DNA of 64,000 nucleotides from Rhizobium oryziradicis (GCF_001939045.1 NZ_MKIM01000028.1:771132-835131), one strand, 5' to 3'. Positions 1 to 8,846 are shown, counted from the stretch's first letter. Program-made: numbers and translations. The notes: generated by a model from the sequence alone, not told the origin.

Positions 1-539
1 GCTAGACGATCACTGCCGGTCTGCTCGGCAAAGGCCCGAAACATTCGACCACGCTCATGGCTCACCACGTCGAGCGAAGGTGCCAGAAGCGCATCAGCAA
101 TCGGATCCCAATCACCAACGCCATCGCACATGCCTATACCCAGACCACCAAACACCAAGGATCGAATGCGCGTTGGAAAATCCAGCGCCATAAACGCCGA
201 AATACGCGCGCCCATGGAATAGCCCATCACATGGGCCTGTGCGATGCCGAGATGATCCAGCAAAGCTGCCGCATCTGACGCCATGTTTTCGGGATGATAA
301 ACCTCTGCCTCATGGGGCTTATCACTTTGGCCATGGCCGCGATTGTCCAGCGCAATCACCCGGTAGCCTGCATCTGCGAGTGTCTTCAGCCAGCCCGGAT
401 GAACCCAATTGACCATGGCAGAGGATGCAAAGCCGTGAATCAACAAAACTGCGGGAGCGGATGGATCGCCCTCATCAAAATAGGCAAGAGACAGCCCATC
501 ATGGGTAAAGCGGGAAAAAGCAGGCGCATTCAAGTTCAT
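1..539 (-). CDS. alpha/beta hydrolase, 3' part cut by window edge
   Basis: Reverse-strand reading frame with no stop before the window edge, so only the N-terminal 179 residues are visible. It shows the alpha/beta hydrolase pattern: LLIHGFASSA (HG oxyanion region) near residue 34, DNRGHGQS near 66, and nucleophile elbow GYSMG near 104 with Ser as the expected nucleophile. The acid and His of the triad lie outside the window. The family covers esterases, peroxidases and ring-cleavage-product hydrolases, so the substrate cannot be named. An in-frame ATG twelve codons upstream (at 575) is an alternative start; neither has a strong Shine-Dalgarno. The gene stands alone here, divergent from the zinc-finger gene. 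Confidence 0.85.
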   Translation of the reverse strand, partial: MNLNAPAFSRFTHDGLSLAYFDEGDPSAPAVLLIHGFASSAMVNWVHPGWLKTLADAGYRVIALDNRGHGQSDKPHEAEVYHPENMASDAAALLDHLGIAQAHVMGYSMGARISAFMALDFPTRIRSLVFGGLGIGMCDGVGDWDPIADALLAPSLDVVSHERGRMFRAFAEQTGSDRL

Positions 540-839
540 GGCAATCAATCCGTCAGTCAGGCCATCATCAGGCATAGGGGAAAAATTTTTCCCAACGATA
601 GTGCACCTGCTGCCGCCCGCAAGCCCAACACCTTGAAAAACTGTGGGGCGCTTGCTGCATTGCCACTACACTTTTGCAAAAAAGAGGGCTAATGTCCGCT
701 CACCCCGTTGAGGCGGCCTGCTAGGGCTGCATGTGAAAACATGACAGCTACGCACTGCCGCAACTGTTTTCATCTTCTGCAAAACCCGGCCCTGAACGGT
801 GTTGGCAATTTTGCAATTCAAGGCATTCGGAGCATAGAC
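540..839. other. intergenic, divergent promoter region
   Basis: About 300 bases between the divergent hydrolase and zinc-finger genes. It contains a small perfect hairpin at 730-743 (CATGT, GAAA loop, ACATG). No coding frame with family character is seen and no clear promoter hexamers were recognised. Confidence 0.5.
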
Positions 840-1085
840 ATGGCCGGTCATCACATTCCCCATTTCCAAAATGATGGCGGACACCAGGTTATCGAAATTG
901 GCGTGAAGGAATTCATGTGCACGGGCGCTTCCGTTCCGTTTGACCATCCGCATATTTTCATGGATCTGGGGCAGGACAACGAAAAAGTCTGTCCTTACTG
1001 CTCCACACTCTATCGCTACAACAGCACCTTGAAGGCAACCGAGACCGTACCGGCGGGTTGCGTATTTCACGTTAAAGCAGCCTGA
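840..1085 (+). CDS. CHCC-type zinc-finger protein (NDUFS6-like)
   Basis: Protein of 81 residues starting MAGHHIPHF. It carries the pattern C-x(n)-H-x(n)-CPYC: Cys in KEFMCTG, His in the FDHPHIF stretch, and CPYC near residue 54, matching the short zf-CHCC family related to the mitochondrial complex I subunit NDUFS6. In alphaproteobacteria such proteins are small, soluble and probably zinc binding; a role linked to respiratory complex I is inferred from homology only. The ATG at 840 was preferred over an in-frame upstream start at 708 because it follows a GGAGC element and matches the family's usual length. The FAD monooxygenase follows 25 bases downstream, so the two may be co-transcribed. 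Confidence 0.85.
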   Translation: MAGHHIPHFQNDGGHQVIEIGVKEFMCTGASVPFDHPHIFMDLGQDNEKVCPYCSTLYRYNSTLKATETVPAGCVFHVKAA

Positions 1086-1110
1086 TCTCAGTCAGGCAGA
1101 CGGATTTTTC

Positions 1111-2277
1111 ATGTCCACGAAAGCCGTGGCAATTGTTGGCGGTGGCATAGCTGGTCTTGCCGCTGCTCTTTGCTTTGCCCGAAAGGGTATTTCGACTCGT
1201 ATTTTTGAAAAAAGCGCTGCCCTTGAAGAGGTCGGCGCGGGCCTGCAACTGACGCCCAACGTCACCTGCATTCTGGATCAACTGGGTCTTTTACCAGCTT
1301 TGAAAGAGCTGTGGTCTGAGCCCGATGTCGTGGCGCTCGCGTCAGGCTTGACCCTGAAACGATTGGGCAGCGTGCCCGTGCGCGACACTGCAAAGACCCG
1401 CTGGGGTGCACCTTACGCAGTGCTGCACCGGGCAAGTTTGCAACGGGTGCTGGCCAATGCCGTTATGCAAAATCCGCTTTGCGCGCTCACATTGGATCAA
1501 CAGGTCGAAAGCCCGGATGCGCAAGTGCTGCGTGATCCGTGCTCGGGCAAGCGACCGGATCTGTTGATTGCTGCCGACGGTGTGTGGTCACGGCTGCGCA
1601 ATTTCGTGGCCGGTGGCCCCGACGTGACATTTTCCGGCAATATTGCCTGGCGCATGACCATCCCTCAACATCAGGCACCCGCCTTTATTGATCGCGGGAC
1701 CGTTACAGCCTATCTCGCCCCCAAGGCGCATCTGGTCACCTATCCCTTACGGGAAACCGAGAGTATCAACATCGTTGCCATTAGCAGCGGCGTAGACGCA
1801 TCCGAGGGCTGGGCCGCACAGGCCGGTGCCGAGCAACGAGCGCTGCTGGAGAAATCGTTTCACGGATGGAACAGCGCAATACGGGATATGCTGCTGAAGG
1901 CTGAAAATCCAACGTTCTGGCCCTTGTTCGAGGCGGGCGTTGGCCGCTGGCACAATGACAAGGATCTTATGCTGATCGGCGATGCCGCCCATGCCATGAT
2001 GCCATTTTCAGCCCAAGGCGCAGGCATGGCGATAGAGGATGCCTATGAACTGGCCAATCTTGTGGCGGCCCTGCCCGTTGAACAAGCCCTTGCGCAGTTT
2101 GAACAGCAGCGCTCTGCACGCATCGCGATGGTGCGCAAACGCGGCAATTTGAACAAATTCGCCTATCACGCCGCCGGTCCTTTCAGAATTGGCCGCGACG
2201 TGCTTTTGCGCTTGCGCCCGCCCGCCAGCTTTGCACGCGATCTGGATTGGCTCTACGGGTACCGCGCACCCACCTGA
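1111..2277 (+). CDS. FAD-dependent aromatic monooxygenase (UbiH/salicylate hydroxylase family)
   Basis: 388 residues of a class A flavoprotein monooxygenase. Near the N terminus is the Rossmann fingerprint VGGGIAGLAAAL followed by an acidic strand end (IFEK); a central AADGVWSRLR fits the DG motif; GDAAHAMMPFSAQGAGMAIED near residue 290 is the second FAD motif, binding the ribityl chain. Such enzymes hydroxylate aromatic rings with NAD(P)H and O2, and relatives are often annotated as salicylate 1-monooxygenase or as ubiquinone hydroxylases. The substrate cannot be assigned from sequence. It is convergent with metC, with a strong hairpin between them. Confidence 0.85.
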   Translation: MSTKAVAIVGGGIAGLAAALCFARKGISTRIFEKSAALEEVGAGLQLTPNVTCILDQLGLLPALKELWSEPDVVALASGLTLKRLGSVPVRDTAKTRWGAPYAVLHRASLQRVLANAVMQNPLCALTLDQQVESPDAQVLRDPCSGKRPDLLIAADGVWSRLRNFVAGGPDVTFSGNIAWRMTIPQHQAPAFIDRGTVTAYLAPKAHLVTYPLRETESINIVAISSGVDASEGWAAQAGAEQRALLEKSFHGWNSAIRDMLLKAENPTFWPLFEAGVGRWHNDKDLMLIGDAAHAMMPFSAQGAGMAIEDAYELANLVAALPVEQALAQFEQQRSARIAMVRKRGNLNKFAYHAAGPFRIGRDVLLRLRPPASFARDLDWLYGYRAPT

Positions 2278-2312
2278 AACCTTCCCGACGCTGTTTTCAG
2301 ATCGTATTTGTC

Positions 2313-2341
2313 GCGCAACGCCCCATGCAAAGGCGTTGCGC
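2313..2341. terminator. hairpin between convergent genes
   Basis: Perfect 10-bp stem GCGCAACGCC/GGCGTTGCGC with a 9-base loop, lying between the convergent monooxygenase and metC stops. It has no clear T-tract on either side, so it may act as a Rho-assisted or 3'-end-protecting hairpin rather than a classical intrinsic terminator. Confidence 0.55.
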
Positions 2342-2366
2342 ACCTCAAAGACCTTACTTCAAAACC

Positions 2367-3560
2367 TCACTTCACAAGGGCGGCTGCCGCAAAGCCGCGC
2401 TCCAGATCGGCGATAATATCGGCAACATCTTCGAGGCCAATTTGCAGGCGGATCAGCGGACCTTCCGCTGGAGCTTTGCGGATTTTGCGATCATTGAGAT
2501 TGACCGGCACGGCCAGGCATTCATAGCCACCCCACGACCACCCCAAGCCAAACAGGCGCAAGGCATCAAGGAAGGCATGGCTTTTCGCCTTGAACTGCGC
2601 AGGCTCATCCGCCGCTAACACAAACGAGAATATACCGCTTGCGCCCTTGAAATCGCGCTTCCAGATGTCGTGGCCAGGAAAGCTGGGTAAGGCGGGATGG
2701 AGGACAGAACTGACATCATCCCGCTGCTCCAGCCATTCCGCCACCGCCCGTGCGCTGCGATCATGATGGGCAAGGCGTACCCCCATGGTGCGCAAACCAC
2801 GCAGCACTAGGTAAGAATCGTCTGGCGCGCCGCATAGCCCCATAAGCCCATTGGCTTCTTTCAGACGCGGCCAATGCGCGGCATTGGCTGAAACCGTACC
2901 CATCAGAATATCCGAATGACCGGCCGGATATTTTGTCGCCGCATGCATGGAAATATCGACGCCAAAATCCAAGGGGCGGAAATACAGCGGGGTGGCCCAG
3001 GTGTTGTCCATACTGACCACCGCACCATGACGATGGGCAACATCCGAAATTGCGCGAATATCCTGCATTTCAAATGTGTTTGATCCGGGTGATTCTGTGT
3101 GAACCAACCGGGTGTTGGGTCGCATCAACGCCTCGATGCCAGCACCAAGCAGCGGATCATAATATTCAACCTCAACACCAAGGCGCTTGAGCATCGTATC
3201 GCAAAACTGCCGGCAGGGGCCGTAAACCGAATCAACAATCAAGGCGTGATCACCGGGCGATAAAAATGCCAGAAACGGCACAGTGATGGCCGCCAGACCA
3301 GAGGGAAGCAAAATCGTGCCTGCCGAACCTTCCAGCGAATCGATCGCTTCGCAAAGCGCATCGGTCGTTGGCGTGCCGCGGGTGCCATAGGTGTATTTCT
3401 GCGTGACCGTTTCCATTGCCGACGCTTGGGGAAAAAGCACAGTCGAGGCACGCACCACCGGCGGATTGACAAAACCGTGGTAGCTCGATGGATCATGGCC
3501 AACATGGCAAAGACGCGTATTAACACCGGCTTCGGACAACCACTTTTCTTCATCTGACAT
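2367..3560 (-). CDS. metC: cystathionine beta-lyase (PLP enzyme)
   Basis: 397 residues of the Cys/Met metabolism PLP family. The lysine expected to bind PLP is K210 in SMHAATKYPAGHSD; DNTWATPLYF, 25 residues before it, holds the Asp that contacts the pyridine nitrogen; YGTRGTPT near residue 58 is the phosphate-contact region. MetC cleaves cystathionine to homocysteine, pyruvate and ammonia in methionine synthesis. The start was taken at MSDEEKW; an in-frame extension of 23 residues (start at 3629) lacks family resemblance. In rhizobia and Brucella this gene lies divergent from aapJ, as here. Some homologues prefer other sulfur substrates, so the exact reaction is family knowledge rather than proof. 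Confidence 0.9.
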   Translation of the reverse strand: MSDEEKWLSEAGVNTRLCHVGHDPSSYHGFVNPPVVRASTVLFPQASAMETVTQKYTYGTRGTPTTDALCEAIDSLEGSAGTILLPSGLAAITVPFLAFLSPGDHALIVDSVYGPCRQFCDTMLKRLGVEVEYYDPLLGAGIEALMRPNTRLVHTESPGSNTFEMQDIRAISDVAHRHGAVVSMDNTWATPLYFRPLDFGVDISMHAATKYPAGHSDILMGTVSANAAHWPRLKEANGLMGLCGAPDDSYLVLRGLRTMGVRLAHHDRSARAVAEWLEQRDDVSSVLHPALPSFPGHDIWKRDFKGASGIFSFVLAADEPAQFKAKSHAFLDALRLFGLGWSWGGYECLAVPVNLNDRKIRKAPAEGPLIRLQIGLEDVADIIADLERGFAAAALVK

Positions 3561-3913
3561 TGGATAAAATCGCCTTCTCGCTGCATGGGCTATCCATGGG
3601 TTTTCGCCCACCATCGCCACATCGGTCAAGGGCGATATGGAGAAACCATTCGGATGAAATTATCACCTTATTTTGCGTCTATTTTTTCATCAAATCCCTG
3701 GTGATTTCGTTTCTTTGTGACTAAATATTGTGCAAATTCACAAAAATGCCGCTTTTCAACGCAATTTCCATCCATAAACTCTTGACCATGAACCCATTTA
3801 TGAATGTGATGCGTCTGCACGCCCCTCGGGGACGCGTGCCGTCAGTGGAGAGGGGGAGAACTCGCCCAAGTTGCTGCCGAACGAACGACACAAGATAACA
3901 AAGGTTGGGAAAC
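3561..3913. promoter_or_regulatory. metC/aapJ divergent control region with leader hairpin
   Basis: 353 bases of AT-rich DNA between divergent genes. A hairpin with outer stem GCACGC/GCGTGC and inner CCC-TC-GGG lies at 3817-3839, about 75 bases before aapJ, within its likely 5' leader. On the reverse strand TTGATG and TAAGGT, 17 bases apart, are a weak promoter candidate for metC. No operator could be assigned with confidence. Confidence 0.45.
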
Positions 3914-4939
3914 ATGAAAAAGACGCTTCTGTCAGTTGCGCTGGGCGCTGCAGCATTCGGTTTTAGCGCTTATGGCGCTTCTGCGGATACGCTGAGTGAT
4001 GTTAAAGCAAAAGGTTTTGTACAATGCGGCGTGAGCCAGGGTGTGCCCGGCTTCTCGAATCCTGACGACAAGGGCAATTGGAGCGGTCTGGACGTAGACT
4101 ATTGCCGCGGTATTGCCGCTGCCGTCTTCGGTGACGCCACCAAGGTCAAGTTCACACCACTTTCCTCGAAGGAGCGCTTCCCTGCCCTTCAGTCTGGTGA
4201 AGTGGATGTGCTGACGCGTAACACCACATGGACCATCAGCCGCGACACATCGCTGGGCTTCAACTTCCGCTCGGTCAACTACTACGATGGCCAGGGCTTC
4301 ATGGTGAAGAAGGCTCTGGGTGTAAAGTCCGCGCTTGAACTGTCTGGTGCAGCAGTTTGCGTGCAGGCTGGCACGACTACCGAGTTGAACCTCGCCGACT
4401 ATTTCAAGGCAAATGATCTCAAGTACAATCCTGTTGTGTTTGAAAAAGAAGCCGATGCGACATCTGCCTATGATTCTGGTCGTTGCGACGTGTACACCAC
4501 CGACCAATCAGGCCTCTATTCGATGCGTTTGAAGCTGAAGGAGCCCGACAACAACATCGTTCTTCCAGAAGTCATCTCCAAGGAGCCGCTTGGACCAGCT
4601 GTTCGCCAGGGCGACGACAAGTGGTTCGATGTTGTGAGCTGGGTTCACTACGCGATGCTGAATGCTGAAGAAGCTGGCATCACATCCAAGAACGTTGATG
4701 AGTTCAAGGCAAACGGCGGCCCAGACATCAAGCGTATGCTGGGTGCAGAGCAAGGCAGCAAGATCGGTGCAGACCTCGGTGTATCCGAAGACTGGGCTTA
4801 CAACATCATCAAGCAGGTTGGTAACTACGGCGAAGTCTTCGACCGCAACGTTGGTTCCGGTAGCCCTCTGAAAATCGCACGTGGCGTCAATGCTTTGTGG
4901 ACCAAGGGTGGCTTCCAGTACGGTCCTCCGATCCGTTAA
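3914..4939 (+). CDS. aapJ: general L-amino acid ABC transporter, periplasmic binding protein
   Basis: 341 residues, first gene of the Aap system. A signal peptide (MKKTLLSVALGAAAF..., likely cleavage after ASA near residue 25) exports it to the periplasm. The body is a family 3 solute-binding fold: VQCGVSQGVPGFS near the start, then the region DYCRGIAAAVFGD, and the ERFPALQSGEVDVLTRNTTWT ligand-lobe segment typical of AapJ/BztA. It captures a wide range of L-amino acids for the AapQMP channel. The ATG at 3914 follows GGTTGGGAAAC; an upstream TTG at 3905 is rejected because it falls in the ribosome-binding region. Differential expression from aapQ is likely because a hairpin follows the gene. 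Confidence 0.95.
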   Translation: MKKTLLSVALGAAAFGFSAYGASADTLSDVKAKGFVQCGVSQGVPGFSNPDDKGNWSGLDVDYCRGIAAAVFGDATKVKFTPLSSKERFPALQSGEVDVLTRNTTWTISRDTSLGFNFRSVNYYDGQGFMVKKALGVKSALELSGAAVCVQAGTTTELNLADYFKANDLKYNPVVFEKEADATSAYDSGRCDVYTTDQSGLYSMRLKLKEPDNNIVLPEVISKEPLGPAVRQGDDKWFDVVSWVHYAMLNAEEAGITSKNVDEFKANGGPDIKRMLGAEQGSKIGADLGVSEDWAYNIIKQVGNYGEVFDRNVGSGSPLKIARGVNALWTKGGFQYGPPIR

Positions 4940-4969
4940 TCGCAAGATCTCTCAAAAGATCGCCACTCC

Positions 4970-4995
4970 GGGGAGGTCGCTCAAGCGTCCTCCCC
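4970..4995 (+). terminator. aapJ-aapQ intercistronic stem-loop (attenuator or 3'-stabiliser)
   Basis: GGGGAGG/CCTCCCC stem extended by CGC/GCG around a TCAA tetraloop, followed by TTT. It lies 30 bases after the aapJ stop and 60 before aapQ. Such hairpins behind binding-protein genes usually let more binding protein than permease be made. A second perfect 5-bp hairpin (CGCCC-A5-GGGCG) sits at 5021-5035, directly before the aapQ ribosome-binding site. Confidence 0.6.
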
Positions 4996-5056
4996 TTTGA
5001 AAACCCGTTAAGGGAAAGCACGCCCAAAAAGGGCGAATAAGGGGAAAAAGGCCTCA

Positions 5057-6253
5057 ATGGCAGACAATGCGACAAGCTCGTCTAAAGCCGGAAAAACCGG
5101 CTCTTCGTCTCTGATCTACGACCCAAAAGTCCGTGGTATTTTCTACCAAATCGTCACTCTTGCACTCGTCGTTCTGTTCATCGGGATCGTCATCAGTAAC
5201 ACCAGTCACAACCTGCAAAAAGCCAATATATCTTCTGGATTTGGCTTTCTTCAAGGGCGCGCAGGCTTTGATATTGGCCAGCGCTTGATCGCTTATAGCA
5301 GCGATTCAACTTATCGTCAGGCGATTATTGTCGGCCTTCTCAATACATTGCAGGTTGCCGTTGCCGGGATTATTACAGCATCCGTTATCGGCTTCATTGT
5401 GGGCATCGGACGCTTGTCCAAGAATTGGCTGATCGCCAAGATTTGTCAGGTCTATGTCGAGATCTTCAGAAACATCCCGCCATTGCTGGTGATTTTCTTC
5501 TGGTACAAGGGTGTTATCTCGGTTCTGCCCCAGCCCAAAGACTCGATTAAGCTTCCGCTTGAAATTTACATCAACAATCGTGGCGTGACCTATCCAAAAG
5601 CGGTCTATGGCGACGGCTCAGAGTTTGTTTTTCTCGTTTTTGTTCTTGGCATTATCGCCAGTTTATTCATGGCATCCTGGGCAAAGCGCCGGCAAATGGC
5701 GACAGGACAACAATTTCCAACACGTTGGTTGGCACTCGGCCTGATTATCGGCCTGCCTGTGCTCGCCTATTTTGGACTTGGCCAGCCATTATCGTTCGAC
5801 CTGCCTCAAGTCGGACGCTTCAGCATGCAGGGCGGCTCAGTCATAGGCCCAGAATTTACCTCGCTGTTTTTGGCGCTGTCATTTTACACAGCCTCATTCA
5901 TTGCTGAAATTGTGCGCGGTGGTATTATGGCCGTTTCCAAGGGTCAGACCGAAGCAGCTGGTGCGCTCGGCTTAAGTGCCGGCCAAACATCTCGCCTCGT
6001 TGTCGTGCCCCAGGCCATGCGTCTCATTATTCCGCCTCTCACAAGCCAATATCTCAATCTGACAAAGAACTCATCTTTGGCGGTTGCAATCGGCTTCTCC
6101 GATATCGTCTCAGTGGGCGGTACAATTCTCAATCAAACCGGTCAGGCTGTTGAAATTGTTGCTGTCTGGCTCGCTGTCTATTTGTCGATCAGCGTCAGCA
6201 CAGCAATGTTCATGAACTGGTTCAATGCCAAAATGGCTCTGGTAGAGAGGTAA
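5057..6253 (+). CDS. aapQ: general L-amino acid ABC transporter, permease subunit
   Basis: 398 residues of an integral membrane permease in the polar amino-acid (HisM/GlnP) class. Hydrophobic segments are visible at residues 30-50, then a periplasmic stretch, about 90-115 and a run of helices in the second half. The ABC-contact loop is EAAGALGLSAGQTSRLVVVPQAMR near residue 300, the EAA motif that docks on AapP. As in AapQ/BztB, an unusually long segment separates the first helices from the core. The start follows GGGGAAAAAGG. It ends one base before aapM begins, so the two are translationally coupled. Confidence 0.94.
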   Translation: MADNATSSSKAGKTGSSSLIYDPKVRGIFYQIVTLALVVLFIGIVISNTSHNLQKANISSGFGFLQGRAGFDIGQRLIAYSSDSTYRQAIIVGLLNTLQVAVAGIITASVIGFIVGIGRLSKNWLIAKICQVYVEIFRNIPPLLVIFFWYKGVISVLPQPKDSIKLPLEIYINNRGVTYPKAVYGDGSEFVFLVFVLGIIASLFMASWAKRRQMATGQQFPTRWLALGLIIGLPVLAYFGLGQPLSFDLPQVGRFSMQGGSVIGPEFTSLFLALSFYTASFIAEIVRGGIMAVSKGQTEAAGALGLSAGQTSRLVVVPQAMRLIIPPLTSQYLNLTKNSSLAVAIGFSDIVSVGGTILNQTGQAVEIVAVWLAVYLSISVSTAMFMNWFNAKMALVER

Positions 6254-6254
6254 T

Positions 6255-7412
6255 ATGATGGCAAACCAGAAAACAGCTTTTGTCAGTCAACAGCTCATCG
6301 GTCCCTCACCTGCACCCGCAGGACAGGTCGGAGCAACGGCGTGGATCAGAAAAAACCTGATCGCCACGCCGAAAGATGTCCTGCTCACCATCATCTCCCT
6401 CGCTGCGCTGGCCTATGTCTTGCCTGGCATTGTTCAGTGGCTCTTCATTGATGCCGTCTGGACCGGAAGCGATCGTACCGTCTGCCTGAGTGCCGCACAG
6501 GGCGGCGCAATTGCCGATGGACAGGTGGGGGCATGCTGGGCGTTTGTGGGCGCAAAATTCCAACAGTTTATATTTGGCCGTTACCCCTCTGCGGAGCAAT
6601 GGCGACCAATGCTCGTCATGATCATGTTTGTGCTCCTATTGGTGCCGATGCTCATGCCGAAGGCACCGTTTAAAGGCTTGAATGCGCTGTTGCTTTTCGT
6701 GGTCCTGCCAGTCGTTGCGTTCTTCTTGCTGACAGGCGGCTTTGGCCTGCCGCATGTTGAAACATCCAGCTGGGGTGGCTTGATGGTGACGCTCATCCTG
6801 TCCTTCTTCGGGATCGCGGTGTCCTTGCCGGTTGGCATCCTGCTGGCATTGGGGCGGCGCTCAACCATGCCCGTGATCAAAATGCTGTGCGTGATCTTCA
6901 TTGAAGTTATTCGTGGCATTCCTCTGATCACCGTTCTGTTCATGGCCAGCGTCATGCTGCCATTGTTTTTGCCCGATGGCTGGACCTTCGACAAATTGCT
7001 CCGTGCACTGGTCGGTGTGTCGATCTTCTCGTCTGCCTATATGGCCGAGGTTATTCGCGGTGGCTTGCAATCCATTCCAAAGGGCCAATTCGAAGGCGCT
7101 GATTCGTTGGGCCTGAGTTACGTCCAGAAAATGCGGTTGATCATCTTGCCGCAGACGATAAAGCTGGTCATTCCCGGCATCGTAAATACGTTTATCGGTC
7201 TGTTCAAGGATACGTCGCTTGTGTCCATCATCGGCATGTTTGATCTTCTTGGCATCGTGACCCTTAACCTGTCTGACTCGAATTGGGCGACACCTGTGAC
7301 GGCTGTAACTGGCCTGATATTTGCAGGCTTCGTGTATTGGATCTTCTGCTTCGGCATGTCCCGGTACTCCCATTTCATGGAAAAGCACCTCGACACTGGC
7401 CACAAACATTAA
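6255..7412 (+). CDS. aapM: general L-amino acid ABC transporter, permease subunit
   Basis: 385 residues, second permease of the Aap heterodimer. Several strongly hydrophobic helices are present (for example LLTIISLAALAYVLPGIVQW and MLVMIMFVLLLVPMLM). Its EAA loop reads EGADSLGLSYVQKMRLIILPQTIK near residue 280, equivalent to that of AapQ, and should contact the ATPase. A periplasmic loop with two cysteines (TVCLSAAQ...GACWAF, residues 75-97) could form a disulfide. Start: two consecutive ATG codons follow GAGAGG; the first is used. Together with aapJ, aapQ and aapP it forms an uptake system for L-amino acids in rhizobia and brucellae. Confidence 0.94.
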   Translation: MMANQKTAFVSQQLIGPSPAPAGQVGATAWIRKNLIATPKDVLLTIISLAALAYVLPGIVQWLFIDAVWTGSDRTVCLSAAQGGAIADGQVGACWAFVGAKFQQFIFGRYPSAEQWRPMLVMIMFVLLLVPMLMPKAPFKGLNALLLFVVLPVVAFFLLTGGFGLPHVETSSWGGLMVTLILSFFGIAVSLPVGILLALGRRSTMPVIKMLCVIFIEVIRGIPLITVLFMASVMLPLFLPDGWTFDKLLRALVGVSIFSSAYMAEVIRGGLQSIPKGQFEGADSLGLSYVQKMRLIILPQTIKLVIPGIVNTFIGLFKDTSLVSIIGMFDLLGIVTLNLSDSNWATPVTAVTGLIFAGFVYWIFCFGMSRYSHFMEKHLDTGHKH

Positions 7413-7431
7413 ATTCTAAGGAACCGACGAT

Positions 7432-8202
7432 ATGGCTGTCGCTCAAAATTCTCTGACAAAGTCAGACCACAAGACTGCGATTGAAATCATCAATATGAAC
7501 AAGTGGTACGGCGAGTTCCATGTGCTTCGTGATATCAATCTGAAAGTGAAAACCGGCGAGCGGATCGTCATTGCCGGGCCGTCTGGCTCTGGCAAATCAA
7601 CCATGATCCGCTGCATCAATCGCCTTGAAGAGCACCAGACGGGCAATATCATTGTCGAAGACATCGAGTTGACCAACGACTTGAAAAAGATCGACGAAAT
7701 CCGCCGTGAAGTTGGCATGGTGTTTCAGCACTTCAATCTGTTCCCGCATCTCACGATTCTGGAAAATTGCACTTTGGCACCAATCTGGGTTCGCAAGATG
7801 CCCAAAAAGGAAGCAGAAGAAATTGCAATGCATTATCTGAAGCGGGTCAAGATTCCCGAGCAAGCCCATAAATACCCGGGCCAGCTTTCGGGCGGCCAGC
7901 AGCAGCGCGTAGCCATTGCGCGTGCGCTCTGCATGAAGCCGAAGATCATGCTGTTTGATGAACCTACCTCGGCCCTTGACCCGGAAATGGTGAAAGAAGT
8001 GCTGGACACAATGGTGAGCCTTGCGGAAGAAGGCATGACAATGCTGTGCGTAACCCATGAAATGGGCTTCGCCCGCCAGGTCGCCGACCGGGTTATTTTC
8101 ATGGACCAGGGACAGATCGTTGAAGAAAATGCACCTGCTGAATTCTTCGATAATCCTCAGCATGAGCGCACAAAGCTCTTCCTGAGCCAAATTTTGCACT
8201 AA
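7432..8202 (+). CDS. aapP: general L-amino acid ABC transporter, ATP-binding subunit
   Basis: 256 residues with all ABC ATPase motifs: Walker A GPSGSGKS (49-56), Q-loop in MVFQHFNLFPH, signature LSGGQQQRVAIARAL, Walker B IMLFDEPTSALDPE and switch His in CVTHEMGFAR. It hydrolyses ATP on the cytoplasmic side of the AapQM channel. The start follows AAGGA with good spacing, 19 bases after aapM. It closes the operon; a strong terminator is found 80 bases later. It is GlnQ-like, but operon context makes AapP the firm call. Confidence 0.96.
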   Translation: MAVAQNSLTKSDHKTAIEIINMNKWYGEFHVLRDINLKVKTGERIVIAGPSGSGKSTMIRCINRLEEHQTGNIIVEDIELTNDLKKIDEIRREVGMVFQHFNLFPHLTILENCTLAPIWVRKMPKKEAEEIAMHYLKRVKIPEQAHKYPGQLSGGQQQRVAIARALCMKPKIMLFDEPTSALDPEMVKEVLDTMVSLAEEGMTMLCVTHEMGFARQVADRVIFMDQGQIVEENAPAEFFDNPQHERTKLFLSQILH

Positions 8203-8280
8203 TATTGTCTCGGGAAAATCCACTCGGGTTTCCTCGGCACAAACGCTTATAGAGCGAAAATTGGCTCTATTGATGATTTG

Positions 8281-8315
8281 CAAAACGCCCCGGTGCCATG
8301 CGCCGGGGCGTTTTG
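8281..8315 (+). terminator. intrinsic terminator of the aap operon
   Basis: Perfect 13-bp stem beginning CAAAACGCCCCGG and closing CCGGGGCGTTTTG around a 9-base loop. The stem is flanked by an A-run and ends in TTTT, so it can function in both directions, but only aapP reads into it. Confidence 0.85.
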
Positions 8316-8470
8316 CATGCCCGCCTTTCGCGATGGTGTGTCGCCGCCCTATACCAACTTTGGCCCGAACAGTGGGAACGTTTAGGAATGGTCAGTGCAA
8401 TATGCCTATCGCCAGCACGGCCTTTGCACTTTATCATCCTGTTGAATTTCATAGAATTTGGGAGAGAGAC

Positions 8471-8821
8471 ATGGCTGAGGATCTCAATCGTATTGATTAC
8501 ATCGAGTTGAACGTCGCGAATATCGAGATTTCAAAGAGCTTCTATGGCAAGGCTTTTGGCTGGAGCTTTACAGACTATGGTCCAGACTATTGTGAGTTCA
8601 GTGACGGCAGGCTGAAAGGTGGTTTCACCACCACAGCTCAGGTTTCCGCAAAAGGCGGCCCGCTCATCATTCTTTTTGCGGCAGAATTAGAGGCATGCCA
8701 GCAAAAAGTTGAAACCGCGGGCGGCACAATTTCCAATCCGATTTTTTCGTTCCCAGGTGGTCGTCGGTTCCATTTCAACGATCCGGACGGCTATGAGTGG
8801 GCAGTCTGGTCTGATCGATAA
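8471..8821 (+). CDS. VOC-family (glyoxalase/bleomycin resistance fold) protein
   Basis: 116 residues, one vicinal-oxygen-chelate domain. It opens with the typical IDYIELNVANIEISKSFYGKAFGW strand-helix and closes with RRFHFNDPDGYEWAVWSD, where His and Glu are in the places of metal ligands. Small lone VOC proteins may be lyases, dioxygenase-like or antibiotic-binding; no specific activity can be read. The ATG at 8471 follows GGGAGAGAGAC; longer in-frame extensions upstream cross the aap terminator and are rejected. It has its own terminator. Confidence 0.85.
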   Translation: MAEDLNRIDYIELNVANIEISKSFYGKAFGWSFTDYGPDYCEFSDGRLKGGFTTTAQVSAKGGPLIILFAAELEACQQKVETAGGTISNPIFSFPGGRRFHFNDPDGYEWAVWSDR

Positions 8822-8846
8822 AAAAGGGCGCTTGAAGCGCCCTTTT
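8821..8846 (+). terminator. intrinsic terminator after the VOC gene
   Basis: AAAAAGGGCGC, loop TTGAA, GCGCCCTTTT. A strong stem with A and T tracts on both sides; it starts at the stop codon and could also act on leftward transcription. Confidence 0.85.

Noticed and set aside
3905..3913. TTG start extending AapJ by three residues
   Set aside because: The codon lies inside the probable ribosome-binding region; MKK at 3914 begins a normal signal peptide.
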